From PLanc-01 sp035342095 (GTDB lineage: Bacteria; Planctomycetota; Phycisphaerae; Sedimentisphaerales; Anaerobacaceae), in contig DAOQWL010000003.1 in the NCBI GenBank assembly GCA_035342095.1, forward strand, positions 61,154 to 125,153: a stretch of DNA of 64,000 nucleotides, written 5' to 3'. Under the pieces are notes generated by a model. It saw only the letters and a list, made by a program, of their open reading frames with translations. It ran no database searches and was not told where the DNA came from. Numbering within the stretch: the first letter of the stretch is position 1; the number at the start of each line of letters is the position of its first letter. Below, in pieces: positions 50,213 through 58,874 of this stretch. The position numbers and the translations under genes are program-made.

Positions 50213-51130
50213 TCAACTCGTCAGATGCTCGTACCCGCCGGGCTCAAGATCGACGACCGCGCCGCCGGGCCTTCGGATCTGCATGCGCCCCGTGTCGGTG
50301 ATGCGTCCGATCTCCGTGAGGGGCACGGGACTGCGCCACAGCGAGCGAAGTCTGGCCCATTGATCGGGGGCCAGCGTGAACAACAGCTCGAAGTCCTCGC
50401 CCTCGTTCAGAGCGGAACTGGCCGGGTCCGCCTGTGCCTTTGCGTCGTCCGAAATCGGCAGACACGAGGCTTCAACGCAGGCGCCGACCCCGCTCTGTGT
50501 GCAGATGCGATTCAGGTCCGTGCTCAATCCGTCGCTGAGGTCCATCATCGCGTGCAGGTCCGCGATTCGGACCATCTCCAGGGCCTCTTCGACCCGCGGC
50601 TCGAAGTCGAGGTGCTTCCGCAGACCGGAACCGCCCAACCTGCCGGTCACACAGATCACGTCGCCGACCTTGGCGCCGTTGCGTCGGACCGGCGGCTTGT
50701 CGCCAGGTTTGCTCAGCATCGATACGCACACGACCAGACGTCCGGCCCCCTGCCACGAGGTGATGTCCCCGCCGACCAGGGGACAACGGTACCTGTCGGC
50801 CGCGAATACGATGCCCGAGTGCAGCTCTTTCAACTCCCGCCCGCTGAACCCGCGAGGCAGGCCGACCGCGACCACCGCGGCCAGCGGGATCGTCGCCATC
50901 GCGGCGCAATCGCTCAGACTGGCCGCCATGGACTTGTAGCCCACCCGTTTCAGGCCGGCGGTCGCAGCATCGAAGTGCGTCCCGTCGAGCAACATATCGG
51001 TCGTGATGAGCACCGAGCTGCCGCCGCCCAAGGCGATCTGCGCCATGTCGTCGCCGATCCCGATGGGGATATCGACAGGCGAGAGTTCTCGCTGCTGCCG
51101 GAACCAGCCGGTGATGTCGTCTTCTCTCAT
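50213..51130 (-). CDS. thiL: Thiamine-monophosphate kinase
   Basis: This 305-aa enzyme phosphorylates thiamine monophosphate to the active cofactor thiamine pyrophosphate. Family landmarks are IGDDMAQI near 26, LITTDMLLDGTHF near 41, SLSDCAAMAT near 71, the metal/ATP segment CPLVGGDITS near 114, and AMMDLSDGLSTDL near 194. The C-terminal GEDFELLFT is also typical. Its ATG overlaps the argH stop (ATGA). The length is normal, and no thiamine riboswitch is visible because the gene is internal to an operon. Confidence 0.95.
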   Translation of the reverse strand: MREDDITGWFRQQRELSPVDIPIGIGDDMAQIALGGGSSVLITTDMLLDGTHFDAATAGLKRVGYKSMAASLSDCAAMATIPLAAVVAVGLPRGFSGRELKELHSGIVFAADRYRCPLVGGDITSWQGAGRLVVCVSMLSKPGDKPPVRRNGAKVGDVICVTGRLGGSGLRKHLDFEPRVEEALEMVRIADLHAMMDLSDGLSTDLNRICTQSGVGACVEASCLPISDDAKAQADPASSALNEGEDFELLFTLAPDQWARLRSLWRSPVPLTEIGRITDTGRMQIRRPGGAVVDLEPGGYEHLTS

Positions 51131-52512
51131 GGCGACAGGTGCTTCTCCCAGAATGCGAGTTGCTGACGGACCTGTTCCGGTCCGGCGGCCCCCGCGGAGA
51201 CGTAGCGTTTCACCACATTCCCGGCGCCCAGATATTCGTACACGTCCTGGCCGATGGCCGGGGATCGCTCCTGGAACTCCTCCAGAGACAGTTGCGCCAG
51301 CGACCTGCCCTCTTTCTCGCAGCGAGCGACGAGCGAGCCGACGACGCCGTGCGCCTTGCGGAAGGGAACGCCTTTGCGAACGAGGTACTCGGCCAAGGCG
51401 GTCGCGTCGAGGAATCCCGCATCCAGCCCGGCCACGATCTCCTTCGTCCGGAACGTCGTGTGGCTCACCACCGCGGCGGCGATCTCCAGCGACTTGGCAA
51501 TCGAATCGGCCGTCGCGAATACGTGGATCTTGTCCTCCTGCAGGTCGCGATTATAGCCGGAAGGCTGGCCCTTCAGGATCGTCAGCATGGCCATCAAGGC
51601 CCCGTACACCGTGCCGGTCTTGCCTCGCATCAGCTCCAGGACGTCGGGGTTTCGCTTCTGCGGCATCATGCTCGACGACGTGCAGAAGGCGTCGTCGATG
51701 CGGATGAAGCCGAATTCGCTCGATGAGAAGAGGATCCAGTCCTCGGCCAGGCGGGACAGGTGCGCCGCGATCAACGCACAGTCGAAGATGAACTCCGCGC
51801 AGAAGTCGCGGTCGCTCACCGCGTCGATGCTGTTGCACAGGATGTCCTTGAAGCCCAGTTCCGAAGCGGTGGCCTTCCGGTCGATCCCGAGCGTCGAGCC
51901 TGCGATCGCGCCCGCGCCGAGCGGAGAGACGTTCAGCAGGTCGCGACAGTTGCCCAGGCGGACCACGTCGCGCTCGAGCTGCTGCACGAAGCTCAGCAGG
52001 TACGCGCCGATGACGATGGGCTGCGCCCGCTGCATGTGCGTGTAGGCGGGCATCAGATCTGTCACGTGCTGGGCCGCCAGGGAAACGAGGGCCTTTTGCA
52101 GGTAGGCAATCGCAGCCTGCAAGACCGCGGTCTCGTCGCGCATCCAGAGTCGGATATCGGTGGCGACCTGGTCGTTGCGGCTCCGCGCGGTGTGGAGCTT
52201 CTCGCCTGGCTCGCCGATCCGTCGGATCAGCGCCCCCTCGACCGCCATGTGGATGTCCTCGGCCGCCTTGTCGAACTCGAACCGGCCCGCTTCGATGTCG
52301 TCGCGAATGCCCGCCAGTCCCTTGCCGATGGCCTCGAACTCCGCCTGCGTGATGAACCCCTGGGCCGCGAGCATGGCCGCGTGGGCCATCGAGCCGATGA
52401 CGTCGTATTTGTACAGGCGCTTGTCATACGACAGGGACTCGACGTAGTCCACAGTCAGCTCGTCCGGCTTGGAACTCAGGCGTTTCTCCCAGCTTCTCTG
52501 CACGTCTTTCAT
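51127..52512 (-). CDS. argH: Argininosuccinate lyase
   Basis: This 461-aa enzyme splits argininosuccinate into arginine and fumarate, the last step of arginine synthesis. The fumarase/aspartase-superfamily signature SSSMMPQKRNPD is present near 276, with the catalytic Ser in the flexible loop. Other conserved blocks are HTARSRNDQVATDIRLW near 107 and YTHMQRAQPI near 158. The ATG overlaps the stop of the flavodiiron gene, and the stop overlaps the thiL start. No other arginine gene is in the window. Confidence 0.96.
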   Translation of the reverse strand: MKDVQRSWEKRLSSKPDELTVDYVESLSYDKRLYKYDVIGSMAHAAMLAAQGFITQAEFEAIGKGLAGIRDDIEAGRFEFDKAAEDIHMAVEGALIRRIGEPGEKLHTARSRNDQVATDIRLWMRDETAVLQAAIAYLQKALVSLAAQHVTDLMPAYTHMQRAQPIVIGAYLLSFVQQLERDVVRLGNCRDLLNVSPLGAGAIAGSTLGIDRKATASELGFKDILCNSIDAVSDRDFCAEFIFDCALIAAHLSRLAEDWILFSSSEFGFIRIDDAFCTSSSMMPQKRNPDVLELMRGKTGTVYGALMAMLTILKGQPSGYNRDLQEDKIHVFATADSIAKSLEIAAAVVSHTTFRTKEIVAGLDAGFLDATALAEYLVRKGVPFRKAHGVVGSLVARCEKEGRSLAQLSLEEFQERSPAIGQDVYEYLGAGNVVKRYVSAGAAGPEQVRQQLAFWEKHLSP

Positions 52513-53738
52513 GGATCGCACTCTCTCGATTTGCGGTCTTGCCCTTGGTCGCGTCGAATCCGGTCGGCCATGGCCCGGCCCAGGGCGTGACACTGCTCCA
52601 GTTGCTCGCCCGTCGCGGCGAACCGGGCCTCCACGACAGGTTCGATCAGCTCCAGCTTGCCGTCCTCGACGAACTGCTTGATCGCCTTGACCGCACCGCC
52701 GCTCCAGCCGTAGCTGCCGAACACGCCGACAGAGCGATGGCTGAGCTTCTTGGCGCCGAGCAGCCGCAGCAGCCAATCCATCGGGGGAAAGACGCCCAGG
52801 TCGTAGGTCGAGCTGCCCAGGATCAGACCCTGGTAACGCCAGGCGTCGCGAATCACGTAGGAAACGTGGCTCGTCGAGACATTGTGGACTCGGATGGTCT
52901 TGACGCCGCCGTCGGCGATGCCCCGCTCGACCGCCTCGGCCATCTTCTCCGTCGCGCCGTACATCGAGCCGAACACGACGACCACGCCGGGCTCGGTCTG
53001 GTGTCGGCTCCAGCGGTCGTAGAGTCTCACGATGTGGCCGGGGTTCGTCCGCCAGATCGGGCCGTGCGTCGCTGCGATGATCCTGATGTCCACGCCCGAC
53101 AGCTTGGCAATCGCCTTCTGCACCATGGGCGAGTACTTGCCGACGATGTTCGAGAAGTACCGCAGGATCTCGTTCTCGTAGTAGTCGAGGTCCACCTCGT
53201 CGTCGAAGATCCCGCCTTCGAGCGCCCCGAAGCCGCCGAAGGCGTCGCCCGAGAAGAGGATTCCGTCGGTGGTCTCGTAGGTCATCATCGTCTCCGGCCA
53301 GTGCACCATGGGCGTGAGGAAGAACTTGAGCTTGCGCCGGCCCAGAGGCAGCTCGTCGCCGTCCTGGACCAAATGGATGTTCCCGTCGCCGTAGAGATCG
53401 GCGAGGAACTCCGCGGTCTTCTTGTTGCCCACGATCTGGACGTTCGGAAAGACCCGCTTGATGAGGGGCAACGCGCCGGAGTGATCGGGCTCCAGGTGAT
53501 TGATGACCAGGTAGTCGATCTGCCGATGGGGACCGAGCAGATGCTTGAGCTTGTTGATGTACCCGTTGACGGACAGGTCTTTGACCGTGTCGATCAGGAC
53601 GGTCTTCTCGTCCACGATCAGATACGAGTTGTACGACACGCCCAGCGGAATGGGCCAGATGCCCTCGAACAAGGCGGTCCGCCGGTCGTTCACGCCGACC
53701 CAGTAAACATCGTTGACGATGGGTATGCCGTTCTGCAC
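52509..53738 (-). CDS. A-type flavodiiron protein (FprA family)
   Basis: This 409-aa protein reduces O2 (and perhaps NO) to protect anaerobes. The N-terminal metallo-beta-lactamase-like domain carries the diiron ligands: HLEPDH near 78, then VHWPETMM with His and GDAFGGFG with Asp. A distal His lies in AATHGPIWR. The C-terminal flavodoxin domain starts near 255 (VVVFGSMYGATEKMAEAV). The GTG at 53738 has GGAGG eight bases upstream. Being first in the argH-thiL operon ties those genes to oxygen defence only by transcription. No rubredoxin gene is adjacent. Confidence 0.94.
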   Translation of the reverse strand: MQNGIPIVNDVYWVGVNDRRTALFEGIWPIPLGVSYNSYLIVDEKTVLIDTVKDLSVNGYINKLKHLLGPHRQIDYLVINHLEPDHSGALPLIKRVFPNVQIVGNKKTAEFLADLYGDGNIHLVQDGDELPLGRRKLKFFLTPMVHWPETMMTYETTDGILFSGDAFGGFGALEGGIFDDEVDLDYYENEILRYFSNIVGKYSPMVQKAIAKLSGVDIRIIAATHGPIWRTNPGHIVRLYDRWSRHQTEPGVVVVFGSMYGATEKMAEAVERGIADGGVKTIRVHNVSTSHVSYVIRDAWRYQGLILGSSTYDLGVFPPMDWLLRLLGAKKLSHRSVGVFGSYGWSGGAVKAIKQFVEDGKLELIEPVVEARFAATGEQLEQCHALGRAMADRIRRDQGQDRKSRECDP

Positions 53739-53973
53739 CGAGCTACCTCCCCTGTGCCTATTGTCCTTCGGACGGTCCACGAGATTCGCCGCCCCACGAG
53801 CATCGGTACGATAGCCCAAAGCCCCTCCGGCGTCAACGAAAACCGGCCCCAGGCGCCCATCCCCCGGTTGACGCTTGCACCGGCAGGTCCCTTGGCGTAT
53901 TCTCCCTCGCATGGCGCCGGGGCCGGTTCTGCGTCCCGGGACCCGAAACGATGATTCGTTGCACGGAGAAGAC

Positions 53974-55128
53974 ATGACTTCGCTTCTGATCACGAACTGC
54001 AGATTGTACGACTCTCACGACGCGGCCGCGCTGCGATCCATCCTGATCCGCGACAACACGATTGAACGGATCGTAGACGCCGCCGCGAGGCCCGAAGCCG
54101 ACCAGGTGATCGACGCCGAGGGCCGGATCGTCGCGCCGGGGTTCATCGATGTCCACATCCAGGGCGCCGGGGGAGCGGACACGCTGGACGCAACGCCGGA
54201 GGCGCTACGGACGATCTCACAGACCTGCGCCCGGTTCGGCGTCACCGCCTTCCTTGCGACGACCATCTACAAGCACGGCCGGAAGAACGACCACCTCCGA
54301 GTCGCCGCGGAGTGTACCGGGCGCGACCTGGGCGGCGCCCAGTTACTCGGCACGCATCTTGAAGGCCCTTTCATCTCGCCGCACAAGCGAGGGATGATCC
54401 AGCCTGACTGCCTCGCAGAGGCGCAGCCTGGGGTCCTCGCGGACATCTACGGCCTGCTCGGCGATACCCTCAAGATGATGACTGTCGCGCCGGAGTTGCC
54501 CGGCAGCGAGGAGATCATATGCACGCTTCTCCGCAACGGCGCCGTCGCGTCCTTCGGGCACTCGAAGGCCACCTACGACGAGGCCGTGCGCGGCTTCGAG
54601 ACGGGCATCACGCACGTGACCCACACGTTCAACGCGATGCCCTCGATCCACCATCGCGACCCCAGCCCACTGGCGGCAATGTTCGAGCGTCCCGACGTCA
54701 CTTGCCAGGTGATCACCGACGGGGTCCACATCCATCCCTCCGTCGTGCGCCTGACCTGGCAGGCAATCGGTCCCGAGCGGTTCGTGACCATCACGGACGG
54801 CATTCAGGCTCTCGGCCTGCCCGACGGCCGATACGTCTACAACGGCCTGGAATACGAGTGCCGGAACGGCACGCCGCGATACAAGGACGGAACCTTGATC
54901 GGGACCGCGGTCACATTGAACGAGCTGGTCGCCCGCCTGGTCCGTTTCACACAGTGCCCGCTGGCCGCTGCCATCCGAACCGTTACGGAGAACCCGGCCC
55001 GCGTCCTGGGCCTGGGACACAAGAAGGGCCGCATCGCACCCGGATGCGACGCAGACCTCGTCATCCTGGAGAATGACCTGTCCGTGCAGAGAACCCTCGT
55101 CGCGGGAAAGACCGTGTACCATCGCTGA
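53974..55128 (+). CDS. nagA: N-acetylglucosamine-6-phosphate deacetylase
   Basis: This 384-aa amidohydrolase removes acetate from GlcNAc-6-phosphate. The metal/active-site blocks are PGFIDVHIQGAGGADTLD near 51, HLEGPFISPHKRGM near 128 (Glu ligand), SFGHSKATYDEAV near 190, HTFNAMPSIHHRDP near 215, and ITDGVHIHP with ITDGIQALG (catalytic Asp) near 270. ATG 53974 has GGAG seven bases upstream. The gene stands alone and diverges from the flavodiiron operon. It implies use of amino-sugars or peptidoglycan/chitin breakdown products. Confidence 0.95.
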   Translation: MTSLLITNCRLYDSHDAAALRSILIRDNTIERIVDAAARPEADQVIDAEGRIVAPGFIDVHIQGAGGADTLDATPEALRTISQTCARFGVTAFLATTIYKHGRKNDHLRVAAECTGRDLGGAQLLGTHLEGPFISPHKRGMIQPDCLAEAQPGVLADIYGLLGDTLKMMTVAPELPGSEEIICTLLRNGAVASFGHSKATYDEAVRGFETGITHVTHTFNAMPSIHHRDPSPLAAMFERPDVTCQVITDGVHIHPSVVRLTWQAIGPERFVTITDGIQALGLPDGRYVYNGLEYECRNGTPRYKDGTLIGTAVTLNELVARLVRFTQCPLAAAIRTVTENPARVLGLGHKKGRIAPGCDADLVILENDLSVQRTLVAGKTVYHR

Positions 55129-55136
55129 CCGTGGGA

Positions 55137-56171
55137 CTATCGCATCGCGTTCTGCAAGGCGAGAATCGCGGAATTGATGTCGGCGGCGGTTATGCCATGG
55201 TGGGTGACCGCGCGAATCCGCTTTGGGCCGACGCTGAGCACACGAACGCCCGCTCGGTCAAGTCCGTTCACCAATGCCTCCGCAGTCAAACCGTCGCGGA
55301 CCACGTCGAAGTAGACGATGTCGGTATGCACGCGAGCGAGGTTGATCGACAGACCGTCGATCTTCGCGATGGCCGACGCCAGGCGGGAGGCGTTTTCGTG
55401 GTCCTCGCGAAGCCGGTCGATCATCCGGTCCAGGGCCACGATGCCTGCGGCTGCGAGGACGCCCGCCTGTCGCATGCCTCCCCCCAGGACCTTGCGGGTC
55501 CGGCGGGCCTCCGCGATGAACGCCTTCGACCCGCAGACCACCGAGCCAACCGGCGCCGCCAGCCCCTTCGACAGGCAGAAGGTGAGCGAATCCACATGTT
55601 GGGTCAATGCCTTCACGTCCACGCCCAACGCCACCGCGGCGTTGAAGACCCTGGCGCCGTCGAGGTGAATGGACAGGCCGTGCCGGCGGGCCAACTGCGA
55701 CACCGCGCCCATGTACTCGGGCCGCACCGGCGCCCCATAGCATCGATTGTGCGTGTTCTCCACGCAGATCAGTCGCGTGCGGGGGAAATGGACGTTGTCC
55801 GGCCGGATGGCGGCCTCGATGTCCTCCAGGCGGAGCGTACCGTCCGGCTGATTGGGAACCGTGTGCGGATGGATGCCCCCGAGGGCGGAGATCCCGCCCG
55901 CCTCGTAGACGAACGTGTGGCACTGGTCGCCCAGAATGACTTCCTCACCCCGTCGGCAGTGGGTCAGGATGGAGGCCAGGTTGCCCATCGTGCCGCTGAC
56001 GACCAAGAGAGCAGCCTCCTTGCCCATCCGCTCGGCGGCCATCCGTTCGAGCCGGTTGACCGTGGGGTCTTCCCCGAAGACGTCGTCGCCCAGCTCGGCC
56101 CGGGCCATCGCCTCTCGCATCTCGTCGGAGGGCAGAGTCACCGTGTCGCTGCGCAGGTCCACGATTCGCAT
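55137..56171 (-). CDS. Low-specificity L-threonine aldolase
   Basis: This 344-aa PLP enzyme splits threonine and allo-threonine to glycine and acetaldehyde. The start MRIVDLRSDTVTLPSDEMR is typical. DDVFGEDPTVNRLE follows near 28, then the PLP-stacking His in DQCHTF. SIHLDGARVFNAAVALG holds the PLP-binding Asp, and FCLSKGLAAPVGSVV holds the Schiff-base Lys (about 200). A good AAGGGG ribosome site precedes ATG 56171. It is convergent with nagA with only eight bases between stops. Confidence 0.94.
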   Translation of the reverse strand: MRIVDLRSDTVTLPSDEMREAMARAELGDDVFGEDPTVNRLERMAAERMGKEAALLVVSGTMGNLASILTHCRRGEEVILGDQCHTFVYEAGGISALGGIHPHTVPNQPDGTLRLEDIEAAIRPDNVHFPRTRLICVENTHNRCYGAPVRPEYMGAVSQLARRHGLSIHLDGARVFNAAVALGVDVKALTQHVDSLTFCLSKGLAAPVGSVVCGSKAFIAEARRTRKVLGGGMRQAGVLAAAGIVALDRMIDRLREDHENASRLASAIAKIDGLSINLARVHTDIVYFDVVRDGLTAEALVNGLDRAGVRVLSVGPKRIRAVTHHGITAADINSAILALQNAMR

Positions 56172-56419
56172 GAGCAAACCCCTTCGATCACAAATTCTCC
56201 AGATTGCCAGCACGTTTCGACGATGGGCAAGGATAGTGCAACGGTTCCCAAGCGTCAACGATGCCGCTCGACCGAATCGAGCAGGGCATGTTCGTGGTGT
56301 GCCCGTCAGAGCCTGCCTGAGCCTGCCGAAGGGGCATATCCACCAGAACACCCAAGATACCGCCTGACGGCGTCACTACAAACGCGGTTTTCCGATTGGC
56401 TTGGGGTCCCACATTGCAT

Positions 56420-56662
56420 ATGATGGGCCGCATGAGTGCCCTGCTCTATCTCGTCGGCGGCCTGCTGTTCCTCGGGTCGGTGGGCGCGCACCTGTACGTG
56501 CGCCTTCGCCTCCGACCCGGCGAGGACTCCGACCTTGACGACTACTACCACGAGTTCGAGGACCAGCACCCCGAATATGCGCGATACACGAGGTGGCTTC
56601 AGATCACCCTCGCGGGGACGGCAATCGGCATTCTCCTGCTGTTTCTGGGAACAGTGTTCTGA
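56420..56662 (+). CDS. Small two-helix membrane protein
   Basis: This roughly 80-aa protein has one membrane helix near the N-terminus (ALLYLVGGLLFLGSVGAHLYV), an acidic loop (DSDLDDYYHEFEDQHPEYARY), and a second helix at the C-terminus (ITLAGTAIGILLLFLGTVF). Three close ATGs (56420, 56423, 56432) compete, and no ribosome site decides. I do not recognise a family. The clean helix-acidic loop-helix layout and normal codon use make it likely real. Confidence 0.6.
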   Translation: MMGRMSALLYLVGGLLFLGSVGAHLYVRLRLRPGEDSDLDDYYHEFEDQHPEYARYTRWLQITLAGTAIGILLLFLGTVF

Positions 56663-56912
56663 GGCATGAGAACAACGCAATGGTCGGGAGAATCTCAGGA
56701 GAGACAAACGAATGACCCTCCAAAGGACCATACCCGGTCCGACATATCGCAGGCCGCTGAATCAGACGAAGAACGGTCCGCTCACAAAACGCGGCGATTT
56801 GAATGCGACCTTGATGTGCAGATAACGTGACAGACCGTGCGGCGCCCGCAGGGTGCGTACCACGCACCGGTGAATTTGTCCTGTGCACCTGAATATACAA
56901 GGAGTTCCGACC

Positions 56913-58268
56913 GTGTCCAACAAAGGCGTGTTGATGCGTAGCTCGCTCGTGGCCGCATTGGGAGGTCTGCTGTTCGGATTCGACACCGCCGTCATCTCCG
57001 GCGCGGAGGTGGCGCTTCGGAAGGTCTATGAACTGACCGATTTCTGGTATGGGTTCACCGTCGCCAGCGCCCTGATCGGGACGATTCTGGGGTCGATCAC
57101 CGTCGGCAAGCCCTCCGACTGGTTCGGACGCAAGAAGACGCTGATCGTCATGGCGGTCCTCTACTTCATCTCCGCCATCGGCAGCGCGTGCGCGTGGGAT
57201 TGGTATTCCTTCCTGGCCTTCCGGTTCCTGGGCGGCATCGGCATCGGCGGCACCACGGTCGTCTCCCCCACCTACATCGCGGAGATCTCGCCCGCCCGAC
57301 TGCGCGGCCGGCTCGTCGCGATCACACAGTTCAACATCGTGTTCGGCATCCTTCTGGCGTTCCTCTCGAACTACATCATCACACGAATGCACCTGGGCGA
57401 CATGGACTGGCGATGGATGTTCGGCGTGGAGGCGTTCCCCGCCGCGGCCTTCTTCTTCCTGCTGTTCGCCAACCCCGAGAGCCCCCGATGGCTGGTCGCA
57501 CGCAAGAAGACCGACGACGCCAGGGCAGTCCTCACTCGCCTTGGCGAGGACGAGAACTCCGTGGAGGAGGAGCTCACGGCAATCCGAGCCTCGCTGGACG
57601 TGGAACACCACAGCCTGCAGGAGCCGTTCTTCTGCCGGAAATACTCCAGACCGATCATGCTGGCGGTCCTGATCGCGGTGTTCAACCAGCTCTCCGGGAT
57701 CAACGCCATTCTCTACTACGCGCCCAGCATCTTCCGCATGGCGGGAGCCGGCGAGGAGAGCGCCATGCTTCAGTCGGTGGTCATCGGGTTCACCAATCTG
57801 CTCTTCACCATGGCGGCCCTTGCGATCATCGACCATTTCGGGCGCAAGCGACTCATGCTGGTCGGTTCGGTCGGGTACATCGTCAGCCTCGCGGCGGCTT
57901 CGGTTGCGTTCTTCATCTACGGCGAGAACTTCACCCCGGCCGGCGGCAAGGCGGTGCTCCTGGCCCTGATCGTGTTCATCGCCTCCCACGCCTTCGGCCA
58001 GGGGGCCGTGATCTGGGTATTCATCAGCGAAATCTTTCCCAACCGAGTGCGGGCCCGCGGCCAGGCGCTGGGGTCGTTCACCCACTGGGTGCTCGCGGCG
58101 GCGGTCTCCTGGACCTTCAAACCCATCGCCGGCGGCCTGGGCGGCGGTCCCGTATTCGCCGTCTACGCAGTCATGATGGTCCTGCAACTGCTCTGGGTCA
58201 TCTGGTACATGCCGGAAACGAAGGGCGTGCCCCTGGAGGAGATCCAGAGGGAATTGGGGATCGAGTGA
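56913..58268 (+). CDS. Sugar-porter family MFS transporter
   Basis: This 451-aa twelve-helix proton-sugar symporter has sugar-porter signatures: GGLLFGFDTAVISGAE near 17, SDWFGRKKT near 70, RFLGGIGIGGTTVVSPTYIAE near 105, and NPESPRWL near 187. QLSGINAILYYAPSIF follows near 260, and PETKGVPLEEI closes the protein. The GTG at 56913 is chosen because AAGGAG stands seven bases before it. It is monocistronic, followed by a possible terminator and a tRNA. The substrate is probably a hexose or pentose. Confidence 0.94.
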   Translation: MSNKGVLMRSSLVAALGGLLFGFDTAVISGAEVALRKVYELTDFWYGFTVASALIGTILGSITVGKPSDWFGRKKTLIVMAVLYFISAIGSACAWDWYSFLAFRFLGGIGIGGTTVVSPTYIAEISPARLRGRLVAITQFNIVFGILLAFLSNYIITRMHLGDMDWRWMFGVEAFPAAAFFFLLFANPESPRWLVARKKTDDARAVLTRLGEDENSVEEELTAIRASLDVEHHSLQEPFFCRKYSRPIMLAVLIAVFNQLSGINAILYYAPSIFRMAGAGEESAMLQSVVIGFTNLLFTMAALAIIDHFGRKRLMLVGSVGYIVSLAAASVAFFIYGENFTPAGGKAVLLALIVFIASHAFGQGAVIWVFISEIFPNRVRARGQALGSFTHWVLAAAVSWTFKPIAGGLGGGPVFAVYAVMMVLQLLWVIWYMPETKGVPLEEIQRELGIE

Positions 58269-58270
58269 AC

Positions 58271-58318
58271 CGCCCGGAACAGATTCCGCAAACTGATGCT
58301 TGACGCGCCGGGCGTTTT
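58271..58318 (+). terminator. Possible terminator after the sugar porter
   Basis: CGCCCGG (58271-58277) pairs with CCGGGCG (58308-58314) and is followed by TTTT. The loop is long (30 bases) and the T run short, so this is only a candidate. Confidence 0.35.
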
Positions 58319-58348
58319 GGCGTACTTAAGACGCTGTTCGGACCCAGG

Positions 58349-58422
58349 GTCCCCGTAGCTCAATTGGATAGAGTGTCAGCCTCCGGAGCTGAAGGTTGTG
58401 CGTTCGAGCCGCACCGGGGACA
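58349..58422 (+). tRNA. tRNA-Arg(CCG)
   Basis: This is a 74-nt canonical cloverleaf. The acceptor GTCCCCG/CGGGGAC pairs fully. The D arm is GCTC...GAGT, and the anticodon stem TCAGC/GCTGA encloses CTCCGGA (anticodon CCG). The T arm is GTGCG-TTCGAGC-CGCAC. The discriminator is A and CCA is not encoded. Confidence 0.95.
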
Positions 58423-58454
58423 TTTTAGCCGCATCGCGGGCGGGCTTTGAGACG

Positions 58455-58738
58455 ATGATCTCCATTCGGACCATGACAACGGACGATATCCCGCTGGAGC
58501 TGAAGCTCACGCGCCAGACGGGATGGAACCAACTGGAGGCGGACTGGCGGCGATTCCTGGCCATGCAGCCGGACAGTTCGTATTCATCGATGTTCCGCAG
58601 GACAACGCCCCCGCGGTCGCCCTGGTCGAGGCGGCTGGTCTGAAGGCCCAGCGCGACTTCACAAGGATGTGCCGGGGTCAACGAATCAGCGATCAGCCGC
58701 AGGCCATCTGGGCCAGCTCCGGACCGGAGAAGGGATGA
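58455..58738 (+). pseudogene. GNAT acetyltransferase remnant (internal deletion and frameshift)
   Basis: The first part reads MISIRTMTTDDIPLELKLTR then QTGWNQLEADWRRFLAMQPD, a typical opening of a YitH-like GNAT N-acetyltransferase. Immediately after, in another frame, the sequence gives FVFIDVPQDNAPAVALVEAA and FTRMCRGQRISDQ, ending ASSGPEKG, the typical C-terminus of the same family. The whole middle, including the acetyl-CoA site, is missing. Normal members are about 280 residues (from memory). It starts 33 bases after tRNA-Arg. Confidence 0.75.
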
Positions 58739-58874
58739 CTGCTACCCGCGCTCCTGCAGTGGATCTCAGTTGAAGCGCAAGACTGGAACGCATATCATGC
58801 CGAAGGCGCTGGGTCCGACGCCCTCGCTGCGCAGCCGCCAACAGGGCCGGCGGGATCTTGTTGAAGGGTTCTCG

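Noticed and set aside
50213..53738. A thiamine (TPP) riboswitch before thiL
   Set aside because: thiL is internal to an operon with a four-base overlap to argH, and no TPP-type leader is visible upstream of the flavodiiron gene.
56305..56340. GAGCCTGCCTGAGCCTGCCGAAGGGG as a meaningful repeat
   Set aside because: It resembles a short phrase common between genes in many genomes, but there is only one copy in this window, so nothing can be concluded.
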